64,000 nt of DNA, taken from positions 868,001 to 932,000 of the forward strand of contig CP091737.1 in NCBI GenBank assembly GCA_022010055.1, given 5' to 3'. A model generated the notes under the pieces. That model did not search any database, had not been told where the DNA came from, and was given only the letters and a program-made list of their open reading frames with translations. Position 1 is the first letter of the stretch. Each line of letters begins with the position of its first letter. Positions 1 to 7,643 of the stretch are shown one piece after another. Made by a program: the position numbers and the translations under genes. This stretch comes from Treponema sp. (lineage in GTDB: Bacteria; Spirochaetota; Spirochaetia; Treponematales; Treponemataceae).

Positions 1-1422
1 ACCATCGGAAACGTAATGCTTTCTGTCTTCGTTGAGTTCCATTATTTTCGCCGCAAGCCTGTTCCGTTCTGCGGAATCACCGGCGGTAAGAAGCTCAAGA
101 CTTACATTTGACTGGCCCATTCTTCCCGAGGCGTTCAGGGCCGGAATTAGTTTCCACGAAAGGTCTGTGGAATTGATTTCCTTTCCGGCCAGATCAAGCC
201 TTGCAATCAGTTCCGCTATTCCTTTTCTTGTTTTTCCGCCGTTTATTGCGCTAAGGGCATTCTTTACAAAGATACGGTTTTCGTTCTGCATCGGCATAAT
301 ATCGGCAAGCGCCGCTATTCCCACAAGCTGCAGATCCTGCGCGGCGTCCGCCGTATGCTCCGGAAAAATGCGTGAATCGGAAAGCTCGGCAAAACTTACA
401 AAAATATTGTAAAAACCGTCAATTTCATTTATTGAAGTTTCTGAATATTTTGCAAATTTCGACATTTCCTTGATTTGCGCCAGAGATTTTCCCATGACAT
501 GGGGAATTGCCTTTGCAATTTCCTGCTGCATGTCAAGCATTTCAAATTCAACGCCGGAACCAAAAATATCTTTTAAATACGAAGAGACAATTTTCTTGTT
601 CCAGCACAAAATCTGTTGTCCGCGAAGAACAGACGGCAGGCATGTGTCTGCGACAGAACCGAATCCCGGCTCAAATATTTTTGAATAGCTCTGCTTTTTC
701 ACAAGGTTTCTTGTCTTTAAAATGTCAAGCTTGTATTGTCCGTCTGAAAGTTTCTGCACATCTAAAAGCGCGATGTCCTGGCCGAAAAGCTCCGATTTTC
801 TGAATCTCAGCGCCTCGGCAAGTTTGAATGCGACCGCCGCACCGGAAATATCCTTGAAAGGGTAGCCGGAATCCTCAAGCTTCGGGTCAAGAAAAACTGC
901 CGCGTCTGGAAGCGTTGCAGGCGGATTGTGATGGTCTGTAACAATCACGTCGAGCCCAAGCTCGTTTGCATGCGCAATTTCCTGGACATTGGAAATTCCG
1001 CAGTCAACCGTTATTATCAGCGAGCCGTAGTCTTTTGCAAAAGTATCTACAGCTTCCATGGAAAGACCGTAGGAATCATCGCCCACAGGAATCCTGCATG
1101 AAACATCCAGTCCCTGGGATTTTAAATATCCGTAAAGAATTGCGGTGCTGGTAATTCCGTCTACGTCCTTGTCTCCAAAGATAAGGACTTTTTCACCCTC
1201 GTCAATTGCGTCTGAAATTCTGCTTACAGCGTCCTCCATGCTGTTGAACTCAAACGGAAGATGCATGAAACGCTTGTCGGATTCAAGGAAATACATAAGC
1301 GATTCCCCTGACGTGATTCCGCGCCGCGCAAAAATCGAGGCTTCAAGTTGTGAAAGTCCAAATTTTGAGTGAAGTTTTATCACCTCATCGCGGGCGACAT
1401 TTTTTTTATTAAATTTTTTCAA
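1..1422 (-). CDS. recJ: RecJ single-stranded-DNA-specific 5'-3' exonuclease, 3' part cut by window edge
   Basis: RecJ degrades single-stranded DNA 5' to 3' in recombination and mismatch repair. Reading leftward from 1422 gives an open frame of 474 codons that runs off the window. The DHH-superfamily motifs are visible: GDKDVDG near residue 80, an ITVDCG segment, and TDHHNPP near residue 140; an SGRMGQSN segment lies late in the visible part. No ATG is available upstream of the conserved N-terminus. I chose TTG at 1420-1422, which has AAGGA about ten bases before it, giving MKKFNKKN. It lies 40 bases downstream of the phosphorylase stop in the same direction, so the two may be co-transcribed. 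No frame break is seen in the visible part. Family assignment is firm; the start is inferred. Confidence 0.93.
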   Translation of the reverse strand, partial: MKKFNKKNVARDEVIKLHSKFGLSQLEASIFARRGITSGESLMYFLESDKRFMHLPFEFNSMEDAVSRISDAIDEGEKVLIFGDKDVDGITSTAILYGYLKSQGLDVSCRIPVGDDSYGLSMEAVDTFAKDYGSLIITVDCGISNVQEIAHANELGLDVIVTDHHNPPATLPDAAVFLDPKLEDSGYPFKDISGAAVAFKLAEALRFRKSELFGQDIALLDVQKLSDGQYKLDILKTRNLVKKQSYSKIFEPGFGSVADTCLPSVLRGQQILCWNKKIVSSYLKDIFGSGVEFEMLDMQQEIAKAIPHVMGKSLAQIKEMSKFAKYSETSINEIDGFYNIFVSFAELSDSRIFPEHTADAAQDLQLVGIAALADIMPMQNENRIFVKNALSAINGGKTRKGIAELIARLDLAGKEINSTDLSWKLIPALNASGRMGQSNVSLELLTAGDSAERNRLAAKIMELNEDRKHYVSDG

Positions 1423-1462
1423 TTTAGAATTATCCTTGAGATATTCTTTTTCGAGGCAATCA

Positions 1463-2827
1463 TTAAAGCCGTCCTTGTATTATTTTATAGACTAACGGCT
1501 TTCTTTCAGGCTGCGCGTCGGAATAGGCGACCGCTTCTTCCAGCTGCTTTTTCGCAGGTTCAAGTGAAGCCTCGTCTTTGCCAAAAATTTCCATTATAAC
1601 ATCGCCCTTGTTTACGTAAGAACCGCTTGTTTTGTGCAGGATAATGCCCGCATCTCCACAGACCGGATCAGAAGTCTTGTTTCTTCCGACGCCCAAAGCA
1701 ACGCCGGCAAGACCAGTTTTATATGCTTCAATAAAAATATATCCCGATTTATCAGCGCGCAGCTCAGTCCTGAACGGACTTCTTCTCTTTCCATACTGAG
1801 CTTCGACTTCCTGGGGGTTTCCGCCCTGAGCCCTTATGTTTTTCATAAAAAGCTCATAGGCCTTGCCGGATTCAACGGCGTTTTTTGCCATTTGTGCCGC
1901 CTCATCCCTGGTGGCCGCTTTTTTTCCAAGAAGAATCATTTCTGCCGCCAGGGCATAGGTTTCTTCCATAACATCTTCAGGCCCGTTTCCTTTAAGGCAG
2001 TCAAGGGTTTCTTCAATTTCCAGAAAATTTCCCGTCTTCAGCCCCAGAGGTGTGCTCATGTCAGTTATTAAGGCGGTTGCGTTTTTACCCATGGCCTGCG
2101 CTGTCTTTACAAGAAAAGAAGCCAGCAGCTCTGCGTCTGGAAGTGATTTCATAAACGCGCCGGAACCGCATTTTACATCAAAAACCAGGGCGTCAGAACC
2201 TTCTGCGATTTTTTTAGAAAGAATGCTCGAGGTTATAAGCGGAACAGATTCCACAGTGCCGGTAACATCCCTCAGTGCGTAAAGAAGCCTGTCCGCCGGA
2301 ACAATTTCTTCTGTCTGGCCGGTCATTGCAAAGCCGGTTTCAGCGATTATTTTTCTGAATTCGTCCGCAGAAAGATTTATTCTGTATCCATGTATGGATT
2401 CCAGCTTGTCCAGAGTTCCGCCGGTATGACCCAAGGCGCGTCCGCTCATCATTGGAACCTGAATTCCGCAGGCGGCGGCGATCGGGGCAAGCGGAAGGGA
2501 AATTTTGTCACCGACACCGCCGGTGGAATGTTTGTCAACAAAAGGGCCTGTCAATCCGGATTTTTCATAGCCATGCAGCTCTATTACATTTCCGGATCTA
2601 AGCATACATTCAGTCATTATTCCGGTTTCCTCAAAAGTCATTCCATTAAAATAAACGGCCATCAGAAAAGCCGAAATCTGGTAGTCAGGAATAGTTCCGT
2701 TCACATATCCGTCTATTATGAATTTTATTTCCTCTGCAGAAAGAACCGTGTTTCCCTTAAGTTCTTTTCCATCTTTTGTGCGGACAAAAGTTCCGCGTTT
2801 TTTCATAATGATGTCTGTTGCCCTCAT
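1463..2827 (-). CDS. deoA: pyrimidine-nucleoside / thymidine phosphorylase
   Basis: This enzyme splits pyrimidine nucleosides with phosphate, giving the free base and (deoxy)ribose 1-phosphate for salvage. The 454-residue protein begins MRATDIIMKKRG. It carries the family phosphate-binding segment KHSTGGVGDK and the signature SGRALGHTGGTLDKLE. An upstream in-frame TTG at 2845 exists, but GGGTGG sits five bases before the ATG at 2827, so I use that. Length and motifs fit the thymidine/pyrimidine-nucleoside phosphorylase family; I cannot separate thymidine-specific DeoA from broader Pdp by eye. It is followed by recJ and preceded by a hairpin-rich spacer, so it probably has its own promoter. 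Confidence 0.93.
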   Translation of the reverse strand: MRATDIIMKKRGTFVRTKDGKELKGNTVLSAEEIKFIIDGYVNGTIPDYQISAFLMAVYFNGMTFEETGIMTECMLRSGNVIELHGYEKSGLTGPFVDKHSTGGVGDKISLPLAPIAAACGIQVPMMSGRALGHTGGTLDKLESIHGYRINLSADEFRKIIAETGFAMTGQTEEIVPADRLLYALRDVTGTVESVPLITSSILSKKIAEGSDALVFDVKCGSGAFMKSLPDAELLASFLVKTAQAMGKNATALITDMSTPLGLKTGNFLEIEETLDCLKGNGPEDVMEETYALAAEMILLGKKAATRDEAAQMAKNAVESGKAYELFMKNIRAQGGNPQEVEAQYGKRRSPFRTELRADKSGYIFIEAYKTGLAGVALGVGRNKTSDPVCGDAGIILHKTSGSYVNKGDVIMEIFGKDEASLEPAKKQLEEAVAYSDAQPERKPLVYKIIQGRL

Positions 2828-2943
2828 AAAATCCACCCGTTCCAATAAGTAACTTTACAGAATTTAACTGCCTATATGTTACATTAAATGTTGATTATAC
2901 GCAAACAAGATTAAAAAAATATTTTCTTTTCCTTATGGGTGGC

Positions 2944-3086
2944 TTTTTGACCGTTTGCTTAAGGCAAACGCTCAAAAAACGGGCTTTCCGGGGTTTCATT
3001 CCTGCGCAAGGCGCAGGAACAGCAGGTGCCCCTCCAATCCCTGCCACAGCTTTGCTCATTTCCGCGCAGGCTGAAAAATTCAGCCT
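2944..3086. repeat. cluster of strong intergenic hairpins
   Basis: The spacer between recO and the phosphorylase holds three perfect inverted repeats in a row. The first is an interrupted stem at 2944-2978 (TTTTTGA and GTTTGC arms with TTAAG loop). The second is a 9-bp stem at 2999-3019 (TTCCTGCGC, loop AAG). The third is an 8-bp stem at 3068-3086 (AGGCTGAA, loop AAA) that overlaps the recO stop codon. None has a clear T tail on either strand. The arrangement resembles a dispersed palindromic repeat or RNA-stabilising 3' end more than a plain terminator. Confidence 0.6.
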
Positions 3087-3828
3087 ATAAAATTCCTCTG
3101 CCGGTTTTTAAAGAAACAAGCTCCGTTTCGCAGGCGTTTTCAATAAGAAAGTAAATAAGCTGCTTTACAGAAGAAACGCTTTCCTTAAAAAAAGGAACTT
3201 TCCTTGCGTCTTTTGGGGAAAGGCTGGAAATTCCGGAAAGATATTCTATTCCGTTCTGCGGGATTTCCAGCGGACTTTTGTTCTGGGCGCAATTCCTGCA
3301 GAAAAATCCGTTTTCCGCAACGTTAAAAACAGCGCCGTTTTCTATTTTTCTGCCGCAGCAGCAGCAGTTCGCGGCATCCGGCTGAATTCCCAGCAGGGCA
3401 AGGTATCTCCATAAAAAACGTATAAGACCAGCCATGCTCTGGTCGTTTTCTGTGCAAAGTTCCAGGCCGTCAAGAAATCCGTTTGTAAGCGCCCAGCATC
3501 TTGCAGGGCTTCCTGCGCACTTTGTCTTGATTGCGATTTCTGCCGCAAGCGATGCCGCCCAGAATTTCAGGAGATTTTCCCTGAAAGTAAGCCTGTAGGT
3601 TTTTACGTCAAAATCTGAAATCTTGTAATTTCCCAGATTCGTTACAGAAAAATAAACTGTTCCGGTGTTCCATGGCGATACAAGGGATTTCATCTTGCTT
3701 TTAGGACCGCCGTAAAGAGTTGCGTAAACAATTCCCTCGTTCTGTGTAAGAAAAGTTACGGAAGAATTGTTTTTTCCGGCAGGTTTTACGGAAATTACTG
3801 TAGCCAAGGTAAAAAATGATTCAGGCAT
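3085..3828 (-). CDS. recO: DNA repair protein RecO
   Basis: RecO helps load RecA on single-stranded DNA in the RecFOR pathway. The 247-residue protein has the RecO plan: an N-terminal OB-fold-like segment (residues about 1-80, with GIVYATLYGGPKSK), a helical middle, and a zinc-ribbon-like part with a CCCCGR cluster and CRNC near residues 155-180. Length is typical. The ATG at 3826-3828 has no Shine-Dalgarno, but a -10-like TATAGT ends six bases before it, suggesting a leaderless mRNA. It lies just downstream of tRNA-Lys on the same strand. Confidence 0.9.
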   Translation of the reverse strand: MPESFFTLATVISVKPAGKNNSSVTFLTQNEGIVYATLYGGPKSKMKSLVSPWNTGTVYFSVTNLGNYKISDFDVKTYRLTFRENLLKFWAASLAAEIAIKTKCAGSPARCWALTNGFLDGLELCTENDQSMAGLIRFLWRYLALLGIQPDAANCCCCGRKIENGAVFNVAENGFFCRNCAQNKSPLEIPQNGIEYLSGISSLSPKDARKVPFFKESVSSVKQLIYFLIENACETELVSLKTGRGIL

Positions 3829-3834
3829 AAATCA

Positions 3835-3863
3835 ACTATAAACAAAAAAAAAAGACTGCTCAA
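3835..3863 (-). promoter_or_regulatory. putative recO promoter inside the tRNA-Lys terminator
   Basis: On the minus strand TTGAGC (3858-3863) and TATAGT (3835-3840) are separated by 17 bases. The spacer is mostly the T10 tail of the tRNA-Lys terminator, and the -35 lies in its loop and right arm. The expected start is at about 3828, the first base of the recO ATG. This is motif-based inference. Confidence 0.5.
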
Positions 3864-3880
3864 CCAGTGAACAGTCTTTT
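3843..3880 (-). terminator. intrinsic terminator of tRNA-Lys
   Basis: On the minus strand an AAAGACTG / CAGTCTTT stem (arms 3872-3879 and 3851-3858) is followed by an uninterrupted run of ten T. It sits directly after the 3' end of the tRNA gene. Confidence 0.85.
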
Positions 3881-3882
3881 TG

Positions 3883-3955
3883 TGAGCTATGATGGACTCG
3901 AACCATCGACAGCCGCCTTAAAAGGGCGGTGCTCTACCACCTGAGCTAATAGCCC
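3883..3955 (-). tRNA. tRNA-Lys (anticodon TTT)
   Basis: The minus strand folds as a complete cloverleaf of 73 bases. The acceptor is GGGCTAT pairing with ATAGCTC, including one G-T pair, and the discriminator is A. The D arm is GCTCAGGTGGTAGAGC. The anticodon stem CCGCC/GGCGG closes the loop CTTTTAA, so the anticodon is TTT. The T arm contains GGTTCGAGTCC. CCA is not encoded. It has its own promoter and terminator. Confidence 0.97.
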
Positions 3956-3976
3956 CTGCATTTCGTGAATGCTTCA

Positions 3977-4004
3977 CTAATATATAAAATATAAAAAGTG
4001 TCAA
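3977..4004 (-). promoter_or_regulatory. putative sigma-70 promoter of tRNA-Lys
   Basis: TTGACA (3999-4004) and TATTAG (3977-3982) on the minus strand are separated by 16 bases. The predicted start lies about 15 bases before the tRNA 5' end. Confidence 0.65.
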
Positions 4005-4099
4005 CAGGTGAAATAATAAAATTTAAAAAAAGTGTGTTTTTTTGATTTTTTTATAAAACTGATTTATGACTTTTTCTGAAAAAAATTATTAAAAAAATA

Positions 4100-4128
4100 T
4101 TGACCAGTTTTTAATTTGTTGCTATATT
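4100..4128 (+). promoter_or_regulatory. putative sigma-70 promoter of a small RNA
   Basis: TTGACC (4100-4105), 17-base spacer, TATATT (4123-4128). The predicted start near 4135 coincides with the first hairpin of the small RNA. Confidence 0.7.
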
Positions 4129-4133
4129 ATAAC

Positions 4134-4232
4134 CAGCTTGTAAATAAGCTGATAAACTCTCTCCGATGACCGTGAAAATCGGTCGGCGCGGCTTCTGGAA
4201 ACGTTGTTCTTCGGAAGCCGCGTTTTTTTTTA
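4134..4232 (+). ncRNA. probable independent small RNA of about 100 nt
   Basis: A strong promoter (4100-4128) and a strong intrinsic terminator (4187-4231) bracket about 100 bases with no convincing reading frame. The transcript would start with a CAGCTT/AAGCTG hairpin (4134-4151). It then carries two helices that compete for the same strand: CCGAT/ATCGG (4163-4182) and GACCG/CGGTC (4168-4184). It ends in the terminator. rpoZ downstream has its own promoter, so this is not simply a leader. I do not recognise a known family: it lacks the SRP RNA tetraloop region and the size and bubble of 6S RNA. Confidence 0.6.
4187..4231 (+). terminator. intrinsic terminator of the small RNA
   Basis: A perfect 9-bp stem CGCGGCTTC / GAAGCCGCG (4187-4195 and 4214-4222) is followed by about nine T. 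Confidence 0.88.
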
Positions 4233-4249
4233 CACAAAGTTTCTTTTGT

Positions 4250-4278
4250 TTGACCTTGTGCCTTAATTTCTATATAAT
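4250..4278 (+). promoter_or_regulatory. putative sigma-70 promoter of rpoZ-miaA
   Basis: TTGACC (4250-4255), 17-base spacer, consensus TATAAT (4273-4278), about 38 bases before the rpoZ ATG. Confidence 0.78.
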
Positions 4279-4315
4279 AAAAATATTGTTTTGATTTTTA
4301 ATTGAGGTGGTAATA

Positions 4316-4525
4316 ATGGATACGATTTTTCCTTTGGAACAGTTGATTGGTTTTAAAGATAATATTTATATGATAACAGTTGCGGCGAGCCGCCGTGCGT
4401 ATCAGATGTCAAAAATTGACGACCCGGAAGTTGAGCGTCATGCGGGAAAAGCTGTTTCACTGGCTGCGCGCCAGCTCTTCTGCAATAAAGTAACTTACAG
4501 AATCGAAGACACATCTAACAGATAA
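4316..4525 (+). CDS. rpoZ: RNA polymerase omega subunit
   Basis: Omega helps assemble and stabilise RNA polymerase by wrapping the beta' C-terminus. The 69-residue protein has the conserved core DNIYMITVAASRRAYQMSK followed by DPEVERHAGKAVSLAARQLF and a short C-terminus, as expected for omega. The ATG at 4316 is preceded by GAGGTGG five bases upstream; an upstream in-frame GTG overlaps that ribosome-binding site and is rejected. miaA follows after five bases, so the two form an operon from the promoter at 4250-4278. Confidence 0.9.
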   Translation: MDTIFPLEQLIGFKDNIYMITVAASRRAYQMSKIDDPEVERHAGKAVSLAARQLFCNKVTYRIEDTSNR

Positions 4526-4530
4526 AAAAT

Positions 4531-5478
4531 ATGCGGATACCGGTTGTTGTTATTTTCGCGCCGACTGCATCAGGAAAGACTGCTTTAGCCATAAAACTTT
4601 TTGGAAAAAGCAGTCTCTCTTGTTTTAAAGGCAGGGCTGAGCTTATCAGCGCAGATTCAATGCAGGTTTACAAGGGGCTTGACATTGGAACGGCAAAACC
4701 GAATCCGGCTGAAAAATCCGAGCTCGCGCATCATCTTGTTGACGTATTTAATCCGGACAGCCAGTTTTCCGTCGCGGATTTTGTTTCAATGGCAGACAGA
4801 TGCTGCTCCGAAATCTATTCACGCGGAAAAATTCCTCTTGTCGCCGGCGGAACCGGTTTTTATATACGGAATTTTATTCTGGGGCTTCCAGAAACTCCAG
4901 TTTCCAATGAAAAAATAAGAAATCAATTAAAAGAAAGGCTTAAAAAGGAAGGGAATGAATCTGTTTACGCGGAACTGTCTGCGGTGGACCCCGAAAGCGC
5001 GTTGAAGATAAACGTTAATGACGGGTACAGGATTTGCCGTGCGCTGGAAGTTTTCTATTCAACAGGAAAAAAGCGTTCGTCATTTAAGGTGAGCGCGGAA
5101 ATGCGTGAGCTGTACGATTTTAAGGTTCTGGTGCTGGAAACGGAAAGGGCGGCTCTGTATGAAAAAATAAATTTGCGCGTTGTGAAGATGTTTGAAAACG
5201 GCCTGGAGGAAGAGGTGCGTTCCCTTTACGCTTCTGGTTTTGGAAAATCATCGCCCGGAATGCAGGCGATAGGCTACAGGGAATGGTTTTTCGAGGACGG
5301 GACGCTTCGTTCTGATTCTGATAACGTGCTTCGGGAAATTCAGCGCGACAGCAGAAAGTATGCGAAAAAACAGTATACCTTTATGGCTGATATTCCGGGG
5401 GCGGTGAAAATAGATGCTTCTGATGAAGAAAAAATGTTTATTGAAGTTCAGAAAAATTTGCGGCCTGTATTTTTTTAG
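4531..5478 (+). CDS. miaA: tRNA dimethylallyltransferase MiaA
   Basis: MiaA transfers dimethylallyl from DMAPP to the N6 of A37 in tRNAs that read UNN codons. The 315-residue protein starts MRIPVVVIFAPTASGKTALA, the family P-loop. It continues with ISADSMQVYKGLDIGTAKP (the Asp acts at the active site), a VAGGTGFYI segment, and the late GMQAIGYREW and RDSRKYAKKQ motifs. Length is normal and the frame is intact. It lies five bases behind rpoZ. Its substrate comes from the isoprenoid pathway that dxs, just downstream, initiates. Confidence 0.96.
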   Translation: MRIPVVVIFAPTASGKTALAIKLFGKSSLSCFKGRAELISADSMQVYKGLDIGTAKPNPAEKSELAHHLVDVFNPDSQFSVADFVSMADRCCSEIYSRGKIPLVAGGTGFYIRNFILGLPETPVSNEKIRNQLKERLKKEGNESVYAELSAVDPESALKINVNDGYRICRALEVFYSTGKKRSSFKVSAEMRELYDFKVLVLETERAALYEKINLRVVKMFENGLEEEVRSLYASGFGKSSPGMQAIGYREWFFEDGTLRSDSDNVLREIQRDSRKYAKKQYTFMADIPGAVKIDASDEEKMFIEVQKNLRPVFF

Positions 5479-5498
5479 AAAAATTCATTCTGTGTCTA

Positions 5499-5527
5499 TT
5501 GACCTAAGCTGTTATTTGTAACATAAT
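5499..5527 (+). promoter_or_regulatory. putative sigma-70 promoter of the tiny ribosomal protein gene
   Basis: TTGACC (5499-5504), 17-base spacer, CATAAT (5522-5527), about 31 bases before the GTG start. Confidence 0.68.
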
Positions 5528-5558
5528 AGACCTACTTTACTAGTAGAGGGGTGCCATC

Positions 5559-5647
5559 GTGCCTTGTGGAAAGAAACGAAAACGCCAGAAGATGGCGACA
5601 CATAAGCGTAAGAAGATGCTTAGAAAAATAGACATAAGGCAAAGTAG
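5559..5647 (+). CDS. bS22-type (AURKAIP1/COX24 domain) ribosomal small-subunit protein, one-base frame break
   Basis: This is a very basic mini-protein starting at GTG 5559 with GAGGGG seven to eight bases upstream. It reads MPCGKKRKRQKMATHKRKKM, the pattern of the short AURKAIP1/COX24-domain proteins of spirochaetes and Bacteroidetes, related to mitochondrial mS38 and placed in the small ribosomal subunit. As written the frame runs on to 5657 with an odd tail. One extra A in the A5 run at 5624-5628 restores the expected ending LRKNRHKAK and a stop at 5645-5647, giving 29 residues. It is a single-gene unit with its own promoter and terminator. Family recognition is from the motif only. Confidence 0.75.
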
Positions 5648-5668
5648 TTTACTTTGATATGTCTTGAG

Positions 5669-5706
5669 AGACCGGGTCAGATGTTTTTGTCCCGGTCTTT
5701 TTTTTT
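5669..5706 (+). terminator. intrinsic terminator after the bS22-type gene
   Basis: A perfect stem AGACCGGG / CCCGGTCT (5669-5676 and 5691-5698) is followed by about eight T. Confidence 0.9.
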
Positions 5707-5722
5707 AAAGTGAGAGGTTATT

Positions 5723-7633
5723 GTGTTGCTTTCATCGATTCATTCGCCGGACGACATAAAGAAATATTCGCAAAGCCAGCTGAAGGAGCTTGCTTCTGAA
5801 ATCCGCAGGACTATCATAGAAGTTGTCGGAAAAAACGGAGGGCATCTTGCAAGCAACCTTGGGGTTGTGGAGCTTACCATAGCGCTTCACCGGGTTTTTG
5901 AAAGCCCGCGGGATGCTATTATCTGGGATGTAAGCCATCAGTGTTATGCGCATAAACTTCTTACCGGACGCTACGCGCAGTTTTCAACGTTAAGAACGGC
6001 CGAAGGTCTTTCCGGTTTTACAAAAAAAGAAGAGTCTCCGCATGATTATTTTGACAACGGACATTCTTCAACTTCCATTTCTTCTGCGCTGGGGCTTCTT
6101 GTTGCCCGGGATCTTCAGCATCAGGATGGCAAAGTTATTGCGGTTATTGGCGACGGAGCGCTTACCGGCGGAATGGCGTTTGAGGCCCTTTCAAACGCGG
6201 GACAGCTTGGAAAAAATCTTATCGTCATTGTTAACGACAACCAGATGTCCATTGACCACAATACAGGCGCTATTTCCAGCTATCTTAGCCGTATAACGAT
6301 GACTTCTCCGTATCAGTCTTTCAGGCATAATGTGGACCGCTTTATCCAGAAATTCCAGGAATAAATAAGATTCTTACAAAATTCGTTTTCAGGTTCAAGC
6401 GCGGCCTTAAGGGGCTTTTGCTTTCAAATAATCTTTTTACGGATTTTGGCTTTGAATACGTAGGTCCTCTTGACGGACATAACGAAAAAGACCTTGAGAC
6501 GATTTTTAACCGTGTAAAGAATATGAAGCATCCTGTTGTGGTTCATGTCTTGACAAAAAAAGGGAAAGGGCTACAGCCCGGCGGAAGACCATCCTGAAAG
6601 ATTTCATGGAGTTGGACCTTTTGCAATCAGTGATGGAACTGTTGAAAAGTTCGATACGCTTAGCTTTACTGAAAGTTTCAGCAACGCCCTTATGGATCTT
6701 GCCCTGAAAAGAAAGGATATTGTTGCGGTTACTGCGGCGATGGCCAAGGGAACAGGGCTTGATATGTTTGCGCGGCATTATCCTGAGCGTTTTTTTGACG
6801 TAGGAATTGCCGAGGAGCATGCCGTGACTTTTGCCGGCGGGCTTTCAAGAGGAGGCTTGCTTCCGTTTGTATGTATATACTCAACGTTTATGCAGCGCGC
6901 TGTAGACCAGCTGATTCATGACATTGCGCTTCAAAATCTTAAGGCTGTGATTGTTCTGGACAGAGCCGGCGCCGTGCCGAATGATGGTGAGACACATCAG
7001 GGGCTTTTTGACATTTCTCTTTTCCGTCCTGTTCCATACATAAAGATTATGTCTCCGGCATCTGCAAAAGACCTTTCCGTATGCCTGGAATATGCTGTTC
7101 AGTCGGACAAGGCTGTGGTAATCAGATACCCTAAGATGTCATGTCCTACGGAAGTTCCTGCGTTCAGCGAAAAGGCCGAGGAGGGAAGGGGCGTTTTTGT
7201 TTCTGCGATGGATTTTGAGCCTTCGTTTGCCGTTCAGTTCGAGGAGCAAGGTTCTGCGCGTAGAATTCTTTTTGTAACTACTGGAGGAATGTATTCAGAA
7301 GTTCTTACAGCCTCCCGATCCCTTTCTTTTGATGATGTTGTATGCGACATTTATTCTCTTCGCTTTATAAAGCCTTTTGATGAGAAGTATTTTCTTGATT
7401 TAGCTAAAAATTATGACGGAATTATATTTGTTGAAGATGGAATAGAAATCGGCGGAGTAAGCGAATATCTTGCCCGCGTGTGCGCTGAAAACGGAATTGA
7501 AAAATTCGCGGTAAAGGCGTTTCCTTCTGAATTTTATCATCAGGGAACAAGAAGCCAGGTTCTTGCGGAAGCGGGACTTTCTCCGGAAGACCTGCGCCTT
7601 GCGGCCTTAAAATTATTGAAAATTAAAAAGTAA
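5723..7633 (+). CDS. dxs: 1-deoxy-D-xylulose-5-phosphate synthase, two frame breaks
   Basis: DXS condenses pyruvate and glyceraldehyde 3-phosphate using thiamine diphosphate, the first step of the MEP isoprenoid pathway. Visible motifs are KNGGHLASNLGVVELTIALH, DVSHQCYAHKLLTGR, the ThDP site GDGALTGGMAFEALSNAG, and late DRAGAVPNDGETHQG. The frame breaks twice. One A is missing at 6350-6352 (restores IQKIPGINKILTKF). One G is extra at 6568-6570 (restores the family KKGKGYSPAEDHPE). The net frame returns, giving 636 residues, which is normal. Start is GTG 5723 with GAGAGG five bases before it. folP follows after ten bases, heading a housekeeping run. Confidence 0.93.
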
Positions 7634-7643
7634 AGGAAAAAAA

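Noticed and set aside
4134..4232. Small RNA as SRP RNA or 6S RNA
   Set aside because: No SRP GGAA-tetraloop/asymmetric-loop motif is present, and it is far too short and too terminator-like for 6S RNA.
4166..4300. Small open frame starting at ATG 4166
   Set aside because: It has no ribosome-binding site, runs through the terminator stem and T tail, and encodes a low-complexity peptide.
5723..7633. dxs as a pseudogene or a programmed frameshift
   Set aside because: The two breaks compensate, sit in homopolymers, lack any slippery-site or stimulator context, and the same error type recurs in many unrelated genes.
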